Assembly: GCA_015655565.1 (NCBI GenBank)
Contig: JAATEU010000348.1
Span: 1 to 12,734, forward strand
DNA length: 12,734 nt
Origin: Clostridiales bacterium
GTDB taxonomy: Bacteria; Bacillota; Clostridia; Lachnospirales; Lachnospiraceae
Direction of reading: 5' to 3'
Every line of letters starts with the position of its first letter. Position 1 is the first letter of the stretch. Under the pieces are notes generated by a model, which saw only the letters and a program-made list of their open reading frames with translations, was not told the origin of the DNA and searched no databases. Shown piece after piece: positions 5,649 through 12,734 of the stretch. Made by a program: the position numbers and the translations under genes.

Positions 5649-7778
5649 TTAACTCTGCTTGATATTGGCAGCTACGACAATGACTTCTGCATCAGGTTCA
5701 AGAGTTGAAATTTCAATATCCATTAACAGCTCCAGCTGTTCAAAATCGGATGCTGTAAAATCCAGGACACGGGCACCTATACACAGATAATAATCCGGCC
5801 TGGCAATAAGTTCTGTCTGATAAACAGCCATATTTCCCCATAGCTTTTTCACTGCATTCAGATATTCGCCTGCCGTTGTCTTGATTGCTATGGCGCGGCC
5901 TCTTTGGGCCTTAATGAATCCCTTGGTATCCAGAATACGGATTGCACCAGGTTCCCCTTCTTTTTCCTTTTCACCAAAAATATAGACATACCCGGTCTTT
6001 TCCAACAACTGCGTCTGTTCAATTGAAATACGCATATCTTTCGCGGCTAACTGCTTTAACTCTTCTTCACTGCATTCCTTTAAAAGGTCAGTGGTTTTTA
6101 CCTCCGTGGAACCGGTGGCAATTGCCGTTACCTTGGAGGTCTGCGGATCAATATCAATATGAATTTCCACACTTTCCGGTGTTGCTCCACTTTCAATTGC
6201 TTTATTCATAGCTTCCATCTTAATAGAACTGATCACCTCTTTGGTAGGGGAAGGAATGATACGCTCCACCACATCCCTTACCATGGACAAAGCTACACCA
6301 ATGGAGGAAATGACCTCTGCATTCTCAGGAATACTATACTTTAATCCCATTTTTTCTGCGAAATAAACAATCAGGGAAGCTGCACCCCCTCCGACGCCAA
6401 CTAATGAAATCTGGTCTTTCTCTAATTTATACTTTTCCGCAAGGAAGAGAATTACCGGTTCAATCTTTGCATACGCCTTTTCCATAATCTGTTTTGCAAT
6501 ATCTTCGGCAGTTGTCCCGCAATAATCAGCTAATGCCTGTATGGCCTTTCCGGCAGCTTCCGTATTGCCATAGGAGAAATGCTCCGGCTTCACCAGTCCA
6601 AGCACGTTAGCCGCACAGGAATTCGTAATCGTAATTCTCTCTCCATTTTCCAGCCGGATAGAAACATAATCTGCCGGATCACCCGGTTTTGGTGAGAAGA
6701 ATTCAACCTGCGGTCCCTTGATTTTTTCCGGAGCCGTAAATACCGCATAATCCAATCCTGCTATATGGGCAGATCTTGGTCCGACATCAAGGATTCCATT
6801 TTTATCGGCACGAACCATAGAACCTCCGGCCACACCAAGAACCCGTACATCCAGAGAATTGATATAGGTAGAGTGGCCGCCAACGACAGAATAATCAATG
6901 GCCGGCCGGCCGTTTTTAATGACACCGATATTGGTGGTGGTTCCTCCTACCTCAAAATATACACCATTAGAAGCTCTTAAATACATCAAAGACCCCATAA
7001 CTGAGGCGGCCGGACCTGAAAGCATGGTAAGTACCGGACGTTTCTTCATTTCACTGATTTCCATAACGCCGCCATCTCCTCTCATTATCATCAGAGGAAC
7101 ATTAACTCCCGCCTCCCTGACGGACTGTTCCGTCGAATTGGCTGTATCTAACATTTTAGGAAGAATACTTGCATTAATGGCTGCTGTTCTCGTTCTTCTG
7201 GTCAGTCCGTACAATTTCGTGATATCCGACGCCATGGTGGTAGGGATGCCTTCTTTCTCCGCCTCTTCATAAACCATTTTCTCAGGTCTGCCGTCATCCA
7301 CACCAAACGCCATGGAAGGAACAATAACCTGTGCTCCCATTCCTTTAAGATTATTGATTGCCTGCAGCACGGATTCTTCCGTCATTTTCTTCGTATTTAT
7401 AAAACTGTTAAACATTTTTATCTCTTTGTTATTTCCCAAATCAATATTTTGTAATTTTGTCTGTTTTTTGGCTAAAAAGCCCTCCAAACCGCCTTTGGCC
7501 ATACCAATGACCCCAACCTGTGCAACATCCCCTTCAATCAGTGCATTCGTTGCCTGAGTTGTACTATGTGCAACAAACACCACGTCTTCCGGTTTAATGT
7601 TATTTTCCTGTAAGCAGTTTTGAAAACACTTTACAACACCGGCAGCTACACCTCTCGAATCATCATGCGTGGTCTTCACGGACGATTTTCCTATAATTTC
7701 ATGGGTTTCATTATCAATTGCAACCGCTTTTGTATGCGTTCCCCCTACATCAATACCCATTCTAACCATTCTGCCCAT
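5649..7778 (-). CDS. HyuA-type hydantoinase/oxoprolinase family protein (single subunit)
   Basis: This 709-aa cytosolic member of the ASKHA ATPase fold probably uses ATP to activate and open a cyclic amide such as a hydantoin or 5-oxoproline. Visible motifs are phosphate-1 GIDVGGTHTKA (8-18), STTQATNALIEGD (72-84), a conserved MRGDGGV (232-238), SGPAASVMGS (254-263), phosphate-2-like EVGGTTTNIG (276-285) and the Gly-rich VGVGGGAASLIV (460-471). The C-terminal 200 residues are less recognisable. Length fits HyuA alone. No HyuB partner is present, so this is either a stand-alone enzyme of this clostridial branch or it works with a partner encoded elsewhere. The exact substrate cannot be read from sequence. 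GGGAGG lies 6 nt before the ATG at 7778; the longer upstream frame has no SD. It lies 95 bp after the permease gene, across a strong hairpin. Confidence 0.88.
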   Translation of the reverse strand: MGRMVRMGIDVGGTHTKAVAIDNETHEIIGKSSVKTTHDDSRGVAAGVVKCFQNCLQENNIKPEDVVFVAHSTTQATNALIEGDVAQVGVIGMAKGGLEGFLAKKQTKLQNIDLGNNKEIKMFNSFINTKKMTEESVLQAINNLKGMGAQVIVPSMAFGVDDGRPEKMVYEEAEKEGIPTTMASDITKLYGLTRRTRTAAINASILPKMLDTANSTEQSVREAGVNVPLMIMRGDGGVMEISEMKKRPVLTMLSGPAASVMGSLMYLRASNGVYFEVGGTTTNIGVIKNGRPAIDYSVVGGHSTYINSLDVRVLGVAGGSMVRADKNGILDVGPRSAHIAGLDYAVFTAPEKIKGPQVEFFSPKPGDPADYVSIRLENGERITITNSCAANVLGLVKPEHFSYGNTEAAGKAIQALADYCGTTAEDIAKQIMEKAYAKIEPVILFLAEKYKLEKDQISLVGVGGGAASLIVYFAEKMGLKYSIPENAEVISSIGVALSMVRDVVERIIPSPTKEVISSIKMEAMNKAIESGATPESVEIHIDIDPQTSKVTAIATGSTEVKTTDLLKECSEEELKQLAAKDMRISIEQTQLLEKTGYVYIFGEKEKEGEPGAIRILDTKGFIKAQRGRAIAIKTTAGEYLNAVKKLWGNMAVYQTELIARPDYYLCIGARVLDFTASDFEQLELLMDIEISTLEPDAEVIVVAANIKQS

Positions 7779-7784
7779 GTTTTT

Positions 7785-7790
7785 CCTCCC
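7785..7790 (-). promoter_or_regulatory. Ribosome binding site of the hydantoinase gene
   Basis: GGGAGG, 6 nt before the ATG at 7778. It decides for this start over an upstream in-frame start at 7805, which would add nine residues before the conserved GRMVRMGIDVGG. Confidence 0.75.
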
Positions 7791-7821
7791 TGTTATCTGA
7801 ATCAAATTTCACTAAAGTTTG

Positions 7822-7860
7822 AACAACCGGCTCCTGCATAAGTGCAGCAGCCGGTTTGTT
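7822..7860 (-). terminator. Strong intercistronic hairpin, possible partial terminator
   Basis: AACCGGCTCCTGCA (7825-7838) pairs with TGCAGCAGCCGGTT (7843-7856) with one mismatch and a 4-nt loop, and can extend through a bulge to TTGTT at 7860. It begins about 13 nt past the permease stop. On the minus strand it is followed by GTTGTTCAAACTTT, which is T-rich but not a true U-tract. It probably attenuates or protects mRNA, so that the permease and the downstream genes accumulate to different levels, instead of ending transcription fully. Confidence 0.5.
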
Positions 7861-7873
7861 ATACAACTTTTAT

Positions 7874-9223
7874 TTAAACCAAATTACCGTACATAATATA
7901 TACAATGAAACAAAGAATAACGCCGATAATCCACCCTGCCGGTATGGACATCTTCATATAATCCTTAGTGGACACCTTCGTATATCCAAAGCCCCATGCA
8001 ACCCAGGACTGGGTAACATCCAGATGCTGAGGTGCAACCGTTGTAACTGCAAATAAAGGATACAAAAATTGTACCGGCCAGGCTGCTATTGATACAACCA
8101 CGGCCAGAATTGCCGCGCCGCATCCAACCAGATTCATAGGCCCGCGGAAGAAGCCAAGTGGTGTTAAAAAAGCAAACGCGATACATAACATTAACGCACT
8201 CTTAGGTATTGCCTCGCCCAGCAGAATTTTAAAATAGGGAGAAGCATAATTTGCCGCGTTATTAAACATGGCTAAGGTTAGCAAAAATCCTACCATTGGC
8301 GCCACATCGACAGCTCCGTCTGAAAACTGTTTTGAAAGCATTCTGCACACATTGGCAAAACCGCCCTTTAATTTTCTGCAGGTCAATAAAGCGAACAAGC
8401 CTGAAAAAATAAATCCAAAAATAATTGGTACCTTGAATGCAACAACACCGATAACCGGAAGAATTACAGAAATCCATGAAATTGCAGGTGCGTCTGCCGT
8501 ATTTCCTGCATCAGATGTGGCTGCCCATGCATAGGAAGTCTTTTTTCTGTTCATTGAAATGTTAGCCACAATTAGTACAACAACCAGTGAAACAATCATA
8601 GCAATTATTCCAAATATAAAATATGTATTATAGTCATAGCTGGTATAACTTTCATTTGCAGTAGCAAAAATAGCCTGATACTGCTTGAAGTTAACAAGAT
8701 TCCCGAAAATTCCCGCCATAATAGATCCCATGAAAGAGAACATGGCGATAGGAGAAGGAATTCCCAGAGAAAGCATGATAGGCAATACAATTACGGCAAT
8801 GGAAATAACCGGTCCGATACCTGTCATGGATGTAAAAATAACTGCTGTAACAATACATAAAAGTGACATGGTGATTCTTGGTTTATCACCTCCAAGTTCT
8901 ACCACCTTGCGAATTAAAGTTGCTGCAATTCCGGTGTCAATCAATATTCTTCCAAAAAACGCCCCAAAGAAAACATTAACGAGAATTGATTTGCCATAGT
9001 TTTCAGGACCCGTCTGAAAGACATTCGTAAGAACATCAATCACCGATTTCTCCTCTATGGCTGAGTTTGGTGCAATTGCATTTCCAATCAATGCAAATGC
9101 TGTCCATAATACAGACATGACGAAGAATCCTACCATGAGGTTATACCCCTTTACGCAGTACCAAACTAATCCAAAAAATGACAGGATCATAATGATACCA
9201 ATAATAACATTAACAGCATCCAT
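7874..9223 (-). CDS. Ion-transporter-superfamily permease, probable substrate importer of the hydantoinase operon
   Basis: This is a 449-aa polytopic membrane protein with about 11-13 hydrophobic segments (for example 2-22, 28-50, 79-98, 118-155, 158-178, 200-222, 250-282, 342-358, 365-385, 426-446). The re-entrant-like segments FTSMTGIGPVISIAVIVLP (130-148) and LGFFRGPMNLVGCGAAI (356-372) sit at equivalent places in the two halves, as in GntP/CitMHS-type secondary carriers that bring in organic acids. The exact subfamily is not certain. It is the first gene of the operon, so uptake of the compound processed by the hydantoinase is the natural inference. AGGAGG stands 7 nt before the ATG at 9223. 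The frame extends upstream to 9289, but that part runs through the operator DNA and has no SD. Confidence 0.85.
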   Translation of the reverse strand: MDAVNVIIGIIMILSFFGLVWYCVKGYNLMVGFFVMSVLWTAFALIGNAIAPNSAIEEKSVIDVLTNVFQTGPENYGKSILVNVFFGAFFGRILIDTGIAATLIRKVVELGGDKPRITMSLLCIVTAVIFTSMTGIGPVISIAVIVLPIMLSLGIPSPIAMFSFMGSIMAGIFGNLVNFKQYQAIFATANESYTSYDYNTYFIFGIIAMIVSLVVVLIVANISMNRKKTSYAWAATSDAGNTADAPAISWISVILPVIGVVAFKVPIIFGFIFSGLFALLTCRKLKGGFANVCRMLSKQFSDGAVDVAPMVGFLLTLAMFNNAANYASPYFKILLGEAIPKSALMLCIAFAFLTPLGFFRGPMNLVGCGAAILAVVVSIAAWPVQFLYPLFAVTTVAPQHLDVTQSWVAWGFGYTKVSTKDYMKMSIPAGWIIGVILCFIVYIMYGNLV

Positions 9224-9230
9224 AAAAATA

Positions 9231-9236
9231 CCTCCT
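9231..9236 (-). promoter_or_regulatory. Ribosome binding site of the permease gene
   Basis: AGGAGG, 7 nt before the ATG at 9223. It excludes the longer frame that would begin at 9289 inside the operator array. Confidence 0.8.
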
Positions 9237-9250
9237 GTAATAGTGTAAAA

Positions 9251-9334
9251 GACATTGCAAGCTGACATGTTACTCCATCTTATTAACATGTTAGTAAGCT
9301 ATATAACATGCTAACATGTCAGTTATGCAATGTC
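9251..9334. promoter_or_regulatory. Nested operator array of AACATG-type palindromes upstream of the permease operon
   Basis: The outer arms GACATTGCA (9251-9259) and TGCAATGTC (9326-9334) are exact reverse complements. So are the inner arms CTGACATGTTA (9262-9272) and TAACATGTCAG (9312-9322), centred within half a base of the same point. Between them lies the palindrome TAACATGTTA (9284-9293), and a partial copy ATAACATG sits at 9303-9310. CATG centres fall at 9267.5, 9288.5, 9308.5 and 9316.5, so the first three are 20-21 bp apart, about two helical turns. The array overlaps the promoter and part of the predicted 5' leader. Likely binders are the operon's own GntR protein or the TetR protein encoded just upstream. 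Confidence 0.7.
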
Positions 9335-9336
9335 AA
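9308..9336 (-). promoter_or_regulatory. Promoter of the permease-hydantoinase-peptidase-gntR operon
   Basis: A perfect -35 TTGACA (9331-9336, minus strand) and a -10 TAGCAT (9308-9313, 4 of 6) are 17 bp apart. The start of transcription would be near 9301, giving a leader of about 78 nt. The right arm of the operator array lies between and over both boxes, which fits repression by steric blocking. Confidence 0.6.
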
Positions 9337-9451
9337 TATATATTTGGATAGTTTTTATAGTTTTTTTTAAATTTCAACAATATTTTAGCTATTTCTAATA
9401 AATGAATTCGGTTTATCCTATTTAATATTTAAAAAAGCTGTTCCAAACAAA

Positions 9452-10015
9452 TTATTTATGACGCTGGATGCTAATGACCTTGTCGGCCAGTTCCGCTACT
9501 TGCTCCAGAGAAAGCCCCAGGTTCTGATTATAATTCATGCGGTATATACTCATAATGCCATTAGCAATACCAAACGCAATTAATTTAAAGTCGGATGTAT
9601 TCATTTCAGCTACGTTTTCCCATTCGGGCAAAAATTCATCAATGATGAGTTCCTGAACTTTTTCAACAAAAAATTGACATCTATCAGAAGCAATTATCCG
9701 CATATGTAATTCATAATTTTCATTCAGCATTACATTCATAGCCCTGCAAAGGTCACTTATCTGATAGGAAGTAACAAGAGATGGTTCTCTGCGCAGAATT
9801 TCCAATAATTGTTCTGCTATTTCTGTTTCAAGCTCCATAAGTAAATTTTCAATGGAATTGTAATGCAGATAAAATGTTTTCCGGTTGATATTGGCTAATT
9901 CACTTAACTCTTTTACTTTAATACTTTTAAAATCTTTTTGAAGCATCAGAAATTTAAATACCTCCCGTATGCTCTTATGCGTTTTTTGAAATCTGAGCTC
10001 TCTTTTCTTCTCCAT
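9452..10015 (-). CDS. TetR/AcrR-family transcriptional regulator
   Basis: This is a 187-aa DNA-binding protein. The N-terminal helix-turn-helix is at about 12-60, with recognition core KVKELSELANINRKTFYLHY (33-52) followed by NSIENLL, typical of TetR proteins. The C-terminal two thirds are helical, variable and carry the ligand pocket, which gives no hint of the ligand. AAGGAG lies about 10-12 nt before the ATG at 10015. It is divergent from the esterase gene (182-bp gap) and upstream of the permease operon on the same strand. It most likely represses the esterase and itself, and less likely the permease operon. The 115 bp between its stop and the operon promoter are A+T-rich, and I see no convincing terminator there. 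Confidence 0.9.
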   Translation of the reverse strand: MEKKRELRFQKTHKSIREVFKFLMLQKDFKSIKVKELSELANINRKTFYLHYNSIENLLMELETEIAEQLLEILRREPSLVTSYQISDLCRAMNVMLNENYELHMRIIASDRCQFFVEKVQELIIDEFLPEWENVAEMNTSDFKLIAFGIANGIMSIYRMNYNQNLGLSLEQVAELADKVISIQRHK

Positions 10016-10077
10016 AGATTAATTTCTCCTTTTAAAATATTACACACATCTTATATAAATGAGTATTACGCCACATA

Positions 10078-10108
10078 ATTTTAAAACTGGTAATTGATTT
10101 GTTATCAA
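10078..10108 (-). promoter_or_regulatory. Candidate promoter of the TetR gene
   Basis: TTGATA (10103-10108, minus strand) and TAAAAT (10078-10083, 5 of 6) are 19 bp apart, somewhat too long. The gene start is 62 nt downstream of the -10. The -35 lies inside the palindrome at 10094-10108. Confidence 0.35.
10094..10108. promoter_or_regulatory. Palindrome TTGAT-N5-ATCAA, candidate TetR operator
   Basis: TTGAT (10094-10098) and ATCAA (10104-10108) form a 15-bp dyad in the divergent TetR/esterase region. It contains the predicted -35 boxes of both genes, so one bound dimer could shut both promoters, the usual arrangement for a TetR-type regulator and its divergent target. Confidence 0.45.
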
Positions 10109-10122
10109 GATTATACTATATT
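10094..10122 (+). promoter_or_regulatory. Promoter of the carboxylesterase gene
   Basis: TTGATT (10094-10099, 4 of 6) and TATATT (10117-10122, 5 of 6) are separated by an ideal 17 bp. The ATG of the esterase is 75 nt further on, preceded by AAAGG at a suitable distance. Confidence 0.55.
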
Positions 10123-10197
10123 TAAGAAAATAAGCAACACATGAGTATTATAATGAATTAGAAAATAAAAGAGCATTTATAAGAAAGGCTGGTTTTT

Positions 10198-11703
10198 ATG
10201 GATACAAAAGTCCAAACAATATATGGTACAGTAGAAGGATTTAAGGAGGATGGATTGAATAAATGGTTTGGCGTACCGTTTGCAAAACCTCCGGTTGATG
10301 AACTCCGGTTCCGAAGGGCCCTGGAGTGTGAAAATTGGATGGGAACAAAGGAATGCAAAAAACATGGGAATAAACCAATACAATTTAGTCCTTTAGCATC
10401 CAGGAGAGCACCGAAATACATAAAAGTCCAGGAAAACGAAGACTGTTTATATCTGAATATCTGGCGTCCCGATAATGAAAAGAAAAAACTTCCGGTATTT
10501 ATATGGATTTATGGAGGTGGATTTAGTGTTGGGGAATGCAGTGATCCGACTTATAACGGAAGCGCATTTGCAAAGGACGGTATTTTATATGTAGGCTTCA
10601 ATTATCGCGTGGGTGTACTCGGATTCTATGACTTTACCATTTATGATAAAGATCGTTTTGATTCAAACTGTGGATTATCCGACCAGATAATGGCATTAAA
10701 ATGGGTTAAGGAAAATATAGAAGCATTTGGCGGCGATTCGAACAATATAACAATTGCGGGTGAGAGTGCAGGAGGATCAAGTGTATGTAATCTTCTTGCG
10801 GCACCTTCTGCAAAAGGACTTTTCCATAAGGCAATCAGTGAAAGCGGTTTACCGGGATGTGTGCACTCAAAAAATTCTACGAAATATAATATGGATGTTT
10901 TCTTGGAACAGATGAATCTGATACCCGAAACTGTTTCAAGATTGCGTGAGATGGAAGTACAAACGATGAAAAATCCATCTCAATATATTCAGGCAAATAT
11001 CTGCAGATTATACCCGGGTATTTTTCAACAGGGACCGGTTATAGATGATCTGCTTCCGGAAAGTGCCGTTTATGCAGCCGCAAAAGGAAATGCAGACGGC
11101 GTAAAGCTGATTATCGGAACAAATCATGATGAAGGAAGCCTGTTCATGCAGATGAAGTGGTTTCCACACACATGGGAAATGGTTGAAACGATGTGCCGGT
11201 TTAATCATTGTGAGGAGAAGTTACCTGAACTTTACAAACTGTATAATAAAAAGGGGAATCTGAGGAACCAATTGAATCTGTTGGCGAAAGACCGTGCATT
11301 TTTGGTAGATTCCATTAAGGTTGCAGATGGACAAAGCAAATATAATGATGTTTGGATGTACCGGTTTGATTATGCACCTGTATTGCTGAAATTAACAGGA
11401 TTCAATGCCATGCACGGCTGTGAGGTGCCACTCACATTAAATACAATGGATACAATCGGTTTTTTTGGCAAAGCGTGGGCAGGTACTTCAAAAAAAATAA
11501 AGGACAAATTAATTAGGGAAATGCATACGGCATGGGTGAATTTTGCCAGGACTGGAAATCCAAACGGACATCTTGATTTTACCTGGGAAAAATACGAGCC
11601 GGATAAACGTAAAACAATTATTTTTGATAAGCATAGCCATATGGAAGAAAACCCGGAAGAAGCAAATTTCCAAGTCTGGAGAGATATTTATCTGTTTCAA
11701 TAG
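10198..11703 (+). CDS. Type-B carboxylesterase (para-nitrobenzyl esterase-like)
   Basis: This 501-aa alpha/beta hydrolase, cytosolic (no signal peptide), cleaves carboxylic esters. The full catalytic set is visible: Ser190 in GESAGGSS (188-195), Glu312 in TNHDEGSLF, His406 in NAMHGCEVP, and an oxyanion-hole GGGF at 106-109. Family signatures FGVPFAKPP (24-32), NEDCLYLNIW (80-89) and FNYRVGVLGF (134-143) are present. Length matches the roughly 490-510 aa of bacterial pnb esterases. Natural substrates are unknown for most members; xenobiotic, acetyl or other simple esters are possible. The ATG at 10198 is preceded by AGAAAGG about 9 nt upstream. The gene is monocistronic, divergent from the TetR gene that probably controls it, and closed by the shared terminator at 11766-11813. 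Confidence 0.95.
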   Translation: MDTKVQTIYGTVEGFKEDGLNKWFGVPFAKPPVDELRFRRALECENWMGTKECKKHGNKPIQFSPLASRRAPKYIKVQENEDCLYLNIWRPDNEKKKLPVFIWIYGGGFSVGECSDPTYNGSAFAKDGILYVGFNYRVGVLGFYDFTIYDKDRFDSNCGLSDQIMALKWVKENIEAFGGDSNNITIAGESAGGSSVCNLLAAPSAKGLFHKAISESGLPGCVHSKNSTKYNMDVFLEQMNLIPETVSRLREMEVQTMKNPSQYIQANICRLYPGIFQQGPVIDDLLPESAVYAAAKGNADGVKLIIGTNHDEGSLFMQMKWFPHTWEMVETMCRFNHCEEKLPELYKLYNKKGNLRNQLNLLAKDRAFLVDSIKVADGQSKYNDVWMYRFDYAPVLLKLTGFNAMHGCEVPLTLNTMDTIGFFGKAWAGTSKKIKDKLIREMHTAWVNFARTGNPNGHLDFTWEKYEPDKRKTIIFDKHSHMEENPEEANFQVWRDIYLFQ

Positions 11704-11713
11704 TAAATATTAT

Positions 11714-11736
11714 AAAAAATGAGCCTGGTTCCAGGC
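11714..11736 (-). terminator. Secondary minus-strand terminator-like hairpin
   Basis: GCCTG and CAGGC (within 11723-11736) form a compact hairpin that on the minus strand is followed by TCA and six T (11719 down to 11714). It could catch read-through from the binding-protein gene before it enters the esterase gene antisense. The stem is short with a tight loop. Confidence 0.35.
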
Positions 11737-11765
11737 CCCATTAAATACTTTAATCCAATTTAAAC

Positions 11766-11813
11766 AAAAACCGGTACCAAATGAAACTTTTGTTTCTCTC
11801 GGTACCGGTTTTT
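11766..11813. terminator. Bidirectional rho-independent terminator between convergent genes
   Basis: AAAAACCGGTACC (11766-11778) pairs perfectly with GGTACCGGTTTTT (11801-11813), and an inner GAAAC (11783-11787) pairs with GTTTC (11792-11796). The GC-rich core is flanked by A on the left and T on the right, so a U-tract follows the stem in both directions. It lies 62 bp past the esterase stop and 36 bp past the stop of the opposing gene, and serves both. Confidence 0.9.
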
Positions 11814-11849
11814 TCATATATACAAATGAATATCCGTATATTAATTTAT

Positions 11850-12734
11850 TTAGTTTATGGAGTTTTTCATATCTAAGAATTCTTGAAGCTGTTTCTTTAA
11901 TTCATCTCTGATTGTGTCCAACCCAACCGCTTTTGCATCGGCATTATATTGAGCAATCACTGCTTCCGTATCAGTACCATGCAGGGCATGGCGCAATAAT
12001 AATTCACTTGCTAATGCAGTTACGTTAGCAACTTCTGTTTCTACCGGCGCCGTATTAAAAGTAAAACCGCTTATTAAACTAGGCGTATAAGAAGATTCGT
12101 CCAACATATAATCATACCATGCTTTTACTTCCGGATCAGCTGCTATTTCATCATCATAACAAACATAAACAGGATTCCAGGTGAAGGAGTAGCCAGGCAT
12201 TGTAAATTTATTTTCTTCCTCCGTTTCCAGGGTTTTATAAGTTGTATCACTTGTTGATTCCCAATGAACACCTTCAATACCATATTGGAATAAATCATGA
12301 TTTTCTCCGGCTCCAAATAACCAGTCAAGGAAATACATTACGGCCTCTGTCTTTTCCGACCATTCAGGAACAACCAGGAAATTGTTGGATTTCATTTCCG
12401 TTACAATAGCCCCCGGTTCCATATTACGCTGAGTTACTTCCGTTGGGTAAAATCTTAAAGAAGCATCCGGATATTCCGCTAATATTTCTTCGTTGGCCGT
12501 TAAATCTCTCTTAGCAGTTAAATATCCGGATAAGGTAGCATAGGCAACTGCAGGCGTACCTATCGCTGTTTCCGTTGTACCGCGGACAGGATCCATGTAA
12601 TCCGCCCACTTTAATCTGTCAAGTTGATATTCTTTTACAAAATCATATTGGAAACCTTCCGGCATATTTGCAAATTGCTCCTCCGAATCACCCATTACAA
12701 CAGCATCGAGAACCGTTTTACCGTCTTCACTTAC
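11850..12734 (-). CDS. LipO-like extracellular solute-binding protein, C-terminal part (gene runs off the window)
   Basis: The last 294 codons of a larger gene are present; the frame is open to the window edge, so the lipoprotein signal peptide and N-terminal lobe lie outside. The segments YPTEVTQRN, NNFLVVPEWSEKTEAVMYFL, DWLFGAGENHDLFQYGIEGV and FTWNPVYVCYDD are typical of the C-terminal lobe of family-1 sugar-binding proteins. The end (GTDTEAVIAQYNADAKAVGL, then a helix with KKQLQEFLDM) matches the DUF3502 region of LipO-type lipoproteins. Such proteins deliver oligosaccharides or related solutes to ABC importers of the LplB/YtcP type; the permeases would be expected upstream, beyond 12734. 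Full members are about 500-560 aa. The ligand is unknown. Confidence 0.85.
   Translation of the reverse strand, partial: VSEDGKTVLDAVVMGDSEEQFANMPEGFQYDFVKEYQLDRLKWADYMDPVRGTTETAIGTPAVAYATLSGYLTAKRDLTANEEILAEYPDASLRFYPTEVTQRNMEPGAIVTEMKSNNFLVVPEWSEKTEAVMYFLDWLFGAGENHDLFQYGIEGVHWESTSDTTYKTLETEEENKFTMPGYSFTWNPVYVCYDDEIAADPEVKAWYDYMLDESSYTPSLISGFTFNTAPVETEVANVTALASELLLRHALHGTDTEAVIAQYNADAKAVGLDTIRDELKKQLQEFLDMKNSIN

Noticed and set aside
5942..7557. Several plus-strand open frames opposite the hydantoinase gene
   Set aside because: They lack ribosome binding sites, have no recognisable domains and mirror the strongly coding opposite strand.
8262..8999. Open frames on both strands inside the permease gene
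   Set aside because: The permease frame shows clear membrane-protein periodicity and motifs; the others are compositional shadows without SD.
9251..9334. Riboswitch or T-box in the permease leader
   Set aside because: The predicted start near 9301 leaves only one arm in the RNA, and no conserved riboswitch core or T-box sequence is visible. A DNA operator explains the symmetry better.
10158..10421. Minus-strand open frames opposite the start of the esterase
   Set aside because: The plus-strand esterase has all family motifs from its first residues, and the antisense frames have no SD or similarity that I recognise.

Overview
The window looks like a chromosomal accessory region of a low-GC Gram-positive anaerobe (Bacillota, class Clostridia, most likely Lachnospiraceae). 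I infer this from the A+T-rich intergenic DNA, the strong AGGAGG-type ribosome binding sites, the use of TTG/GTG starts, and the gene families present: a LipO-like solute-binding protein, a DUF1835 protein, a type-B carboxylesterase and an FCD-type GntR regulator. No rRNA, tRNA, CRISPR array, integrase or recognisable transposase gene was found. Almost everything is on the minus strand; the esterase is the only plus-strand gene.

Left part (1-3950): a secreted protein with a class-I glutamine-amidotransferase-like domain and two duplicated C-terminal domains (82-2001) is followed by a gene graveyard. A MerR-type multidrug regulator with a GyrI-like effector domain (2653-3176) is broken by several frameshifts and deletions. 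The ABC drug exporter it probably controlled has collapsed to the first 46 or so codons of the ATPase, joined out of frame to the last 57 or so codons of the permease (2212-2524). The MerR terminator and a MerR-style promoter with a 19-bp spacer survive between the two wrecks. A short GC-rich block of unknown origin lies beside the permease remnant (about 2100-2211). A DUF1835 protein (3342-3947) has lost the C-terminal half normal for its family.

Centre (4144-9336): the most coherent unit is a minus-strand operon. In order of transcription it encodes an ion-transporter-superfamily permease, a stand-alone HyuA-type hydantoinase/oxoprolinase, an ImmA/IrrE-like zinc metallopeptidase, and a GntR/FCD regulator whose TTG start overlaps the end of the peptidase gene. 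A TTGACA promoter upstream of the permease is embedded in a nested set of AACATG-type palindromes spaced about two helical turns apart, which look like operators. The likely job is uptake and ATP-dependent opening of a cyclic amide or lactam (5-oxoproline- or hydantoin-like), controlled by the operon's own regulator. The peptidase next to a repressor recalls ImmA/ImmR and IrrE/DdrO and is the most interesting hypothesis in the window.

Right part (9452-12734): a TetR regulator and a para-nitrobenzyl-esterase-like carboxylesterase are divergent, with a palindrome holding both predicted -35 boxes between them. A strong bidirectional terminator separates the esterase from the C-terminal part of a LipO-like ABC sugar/oligosaccharide-binding protein that runs off the window.
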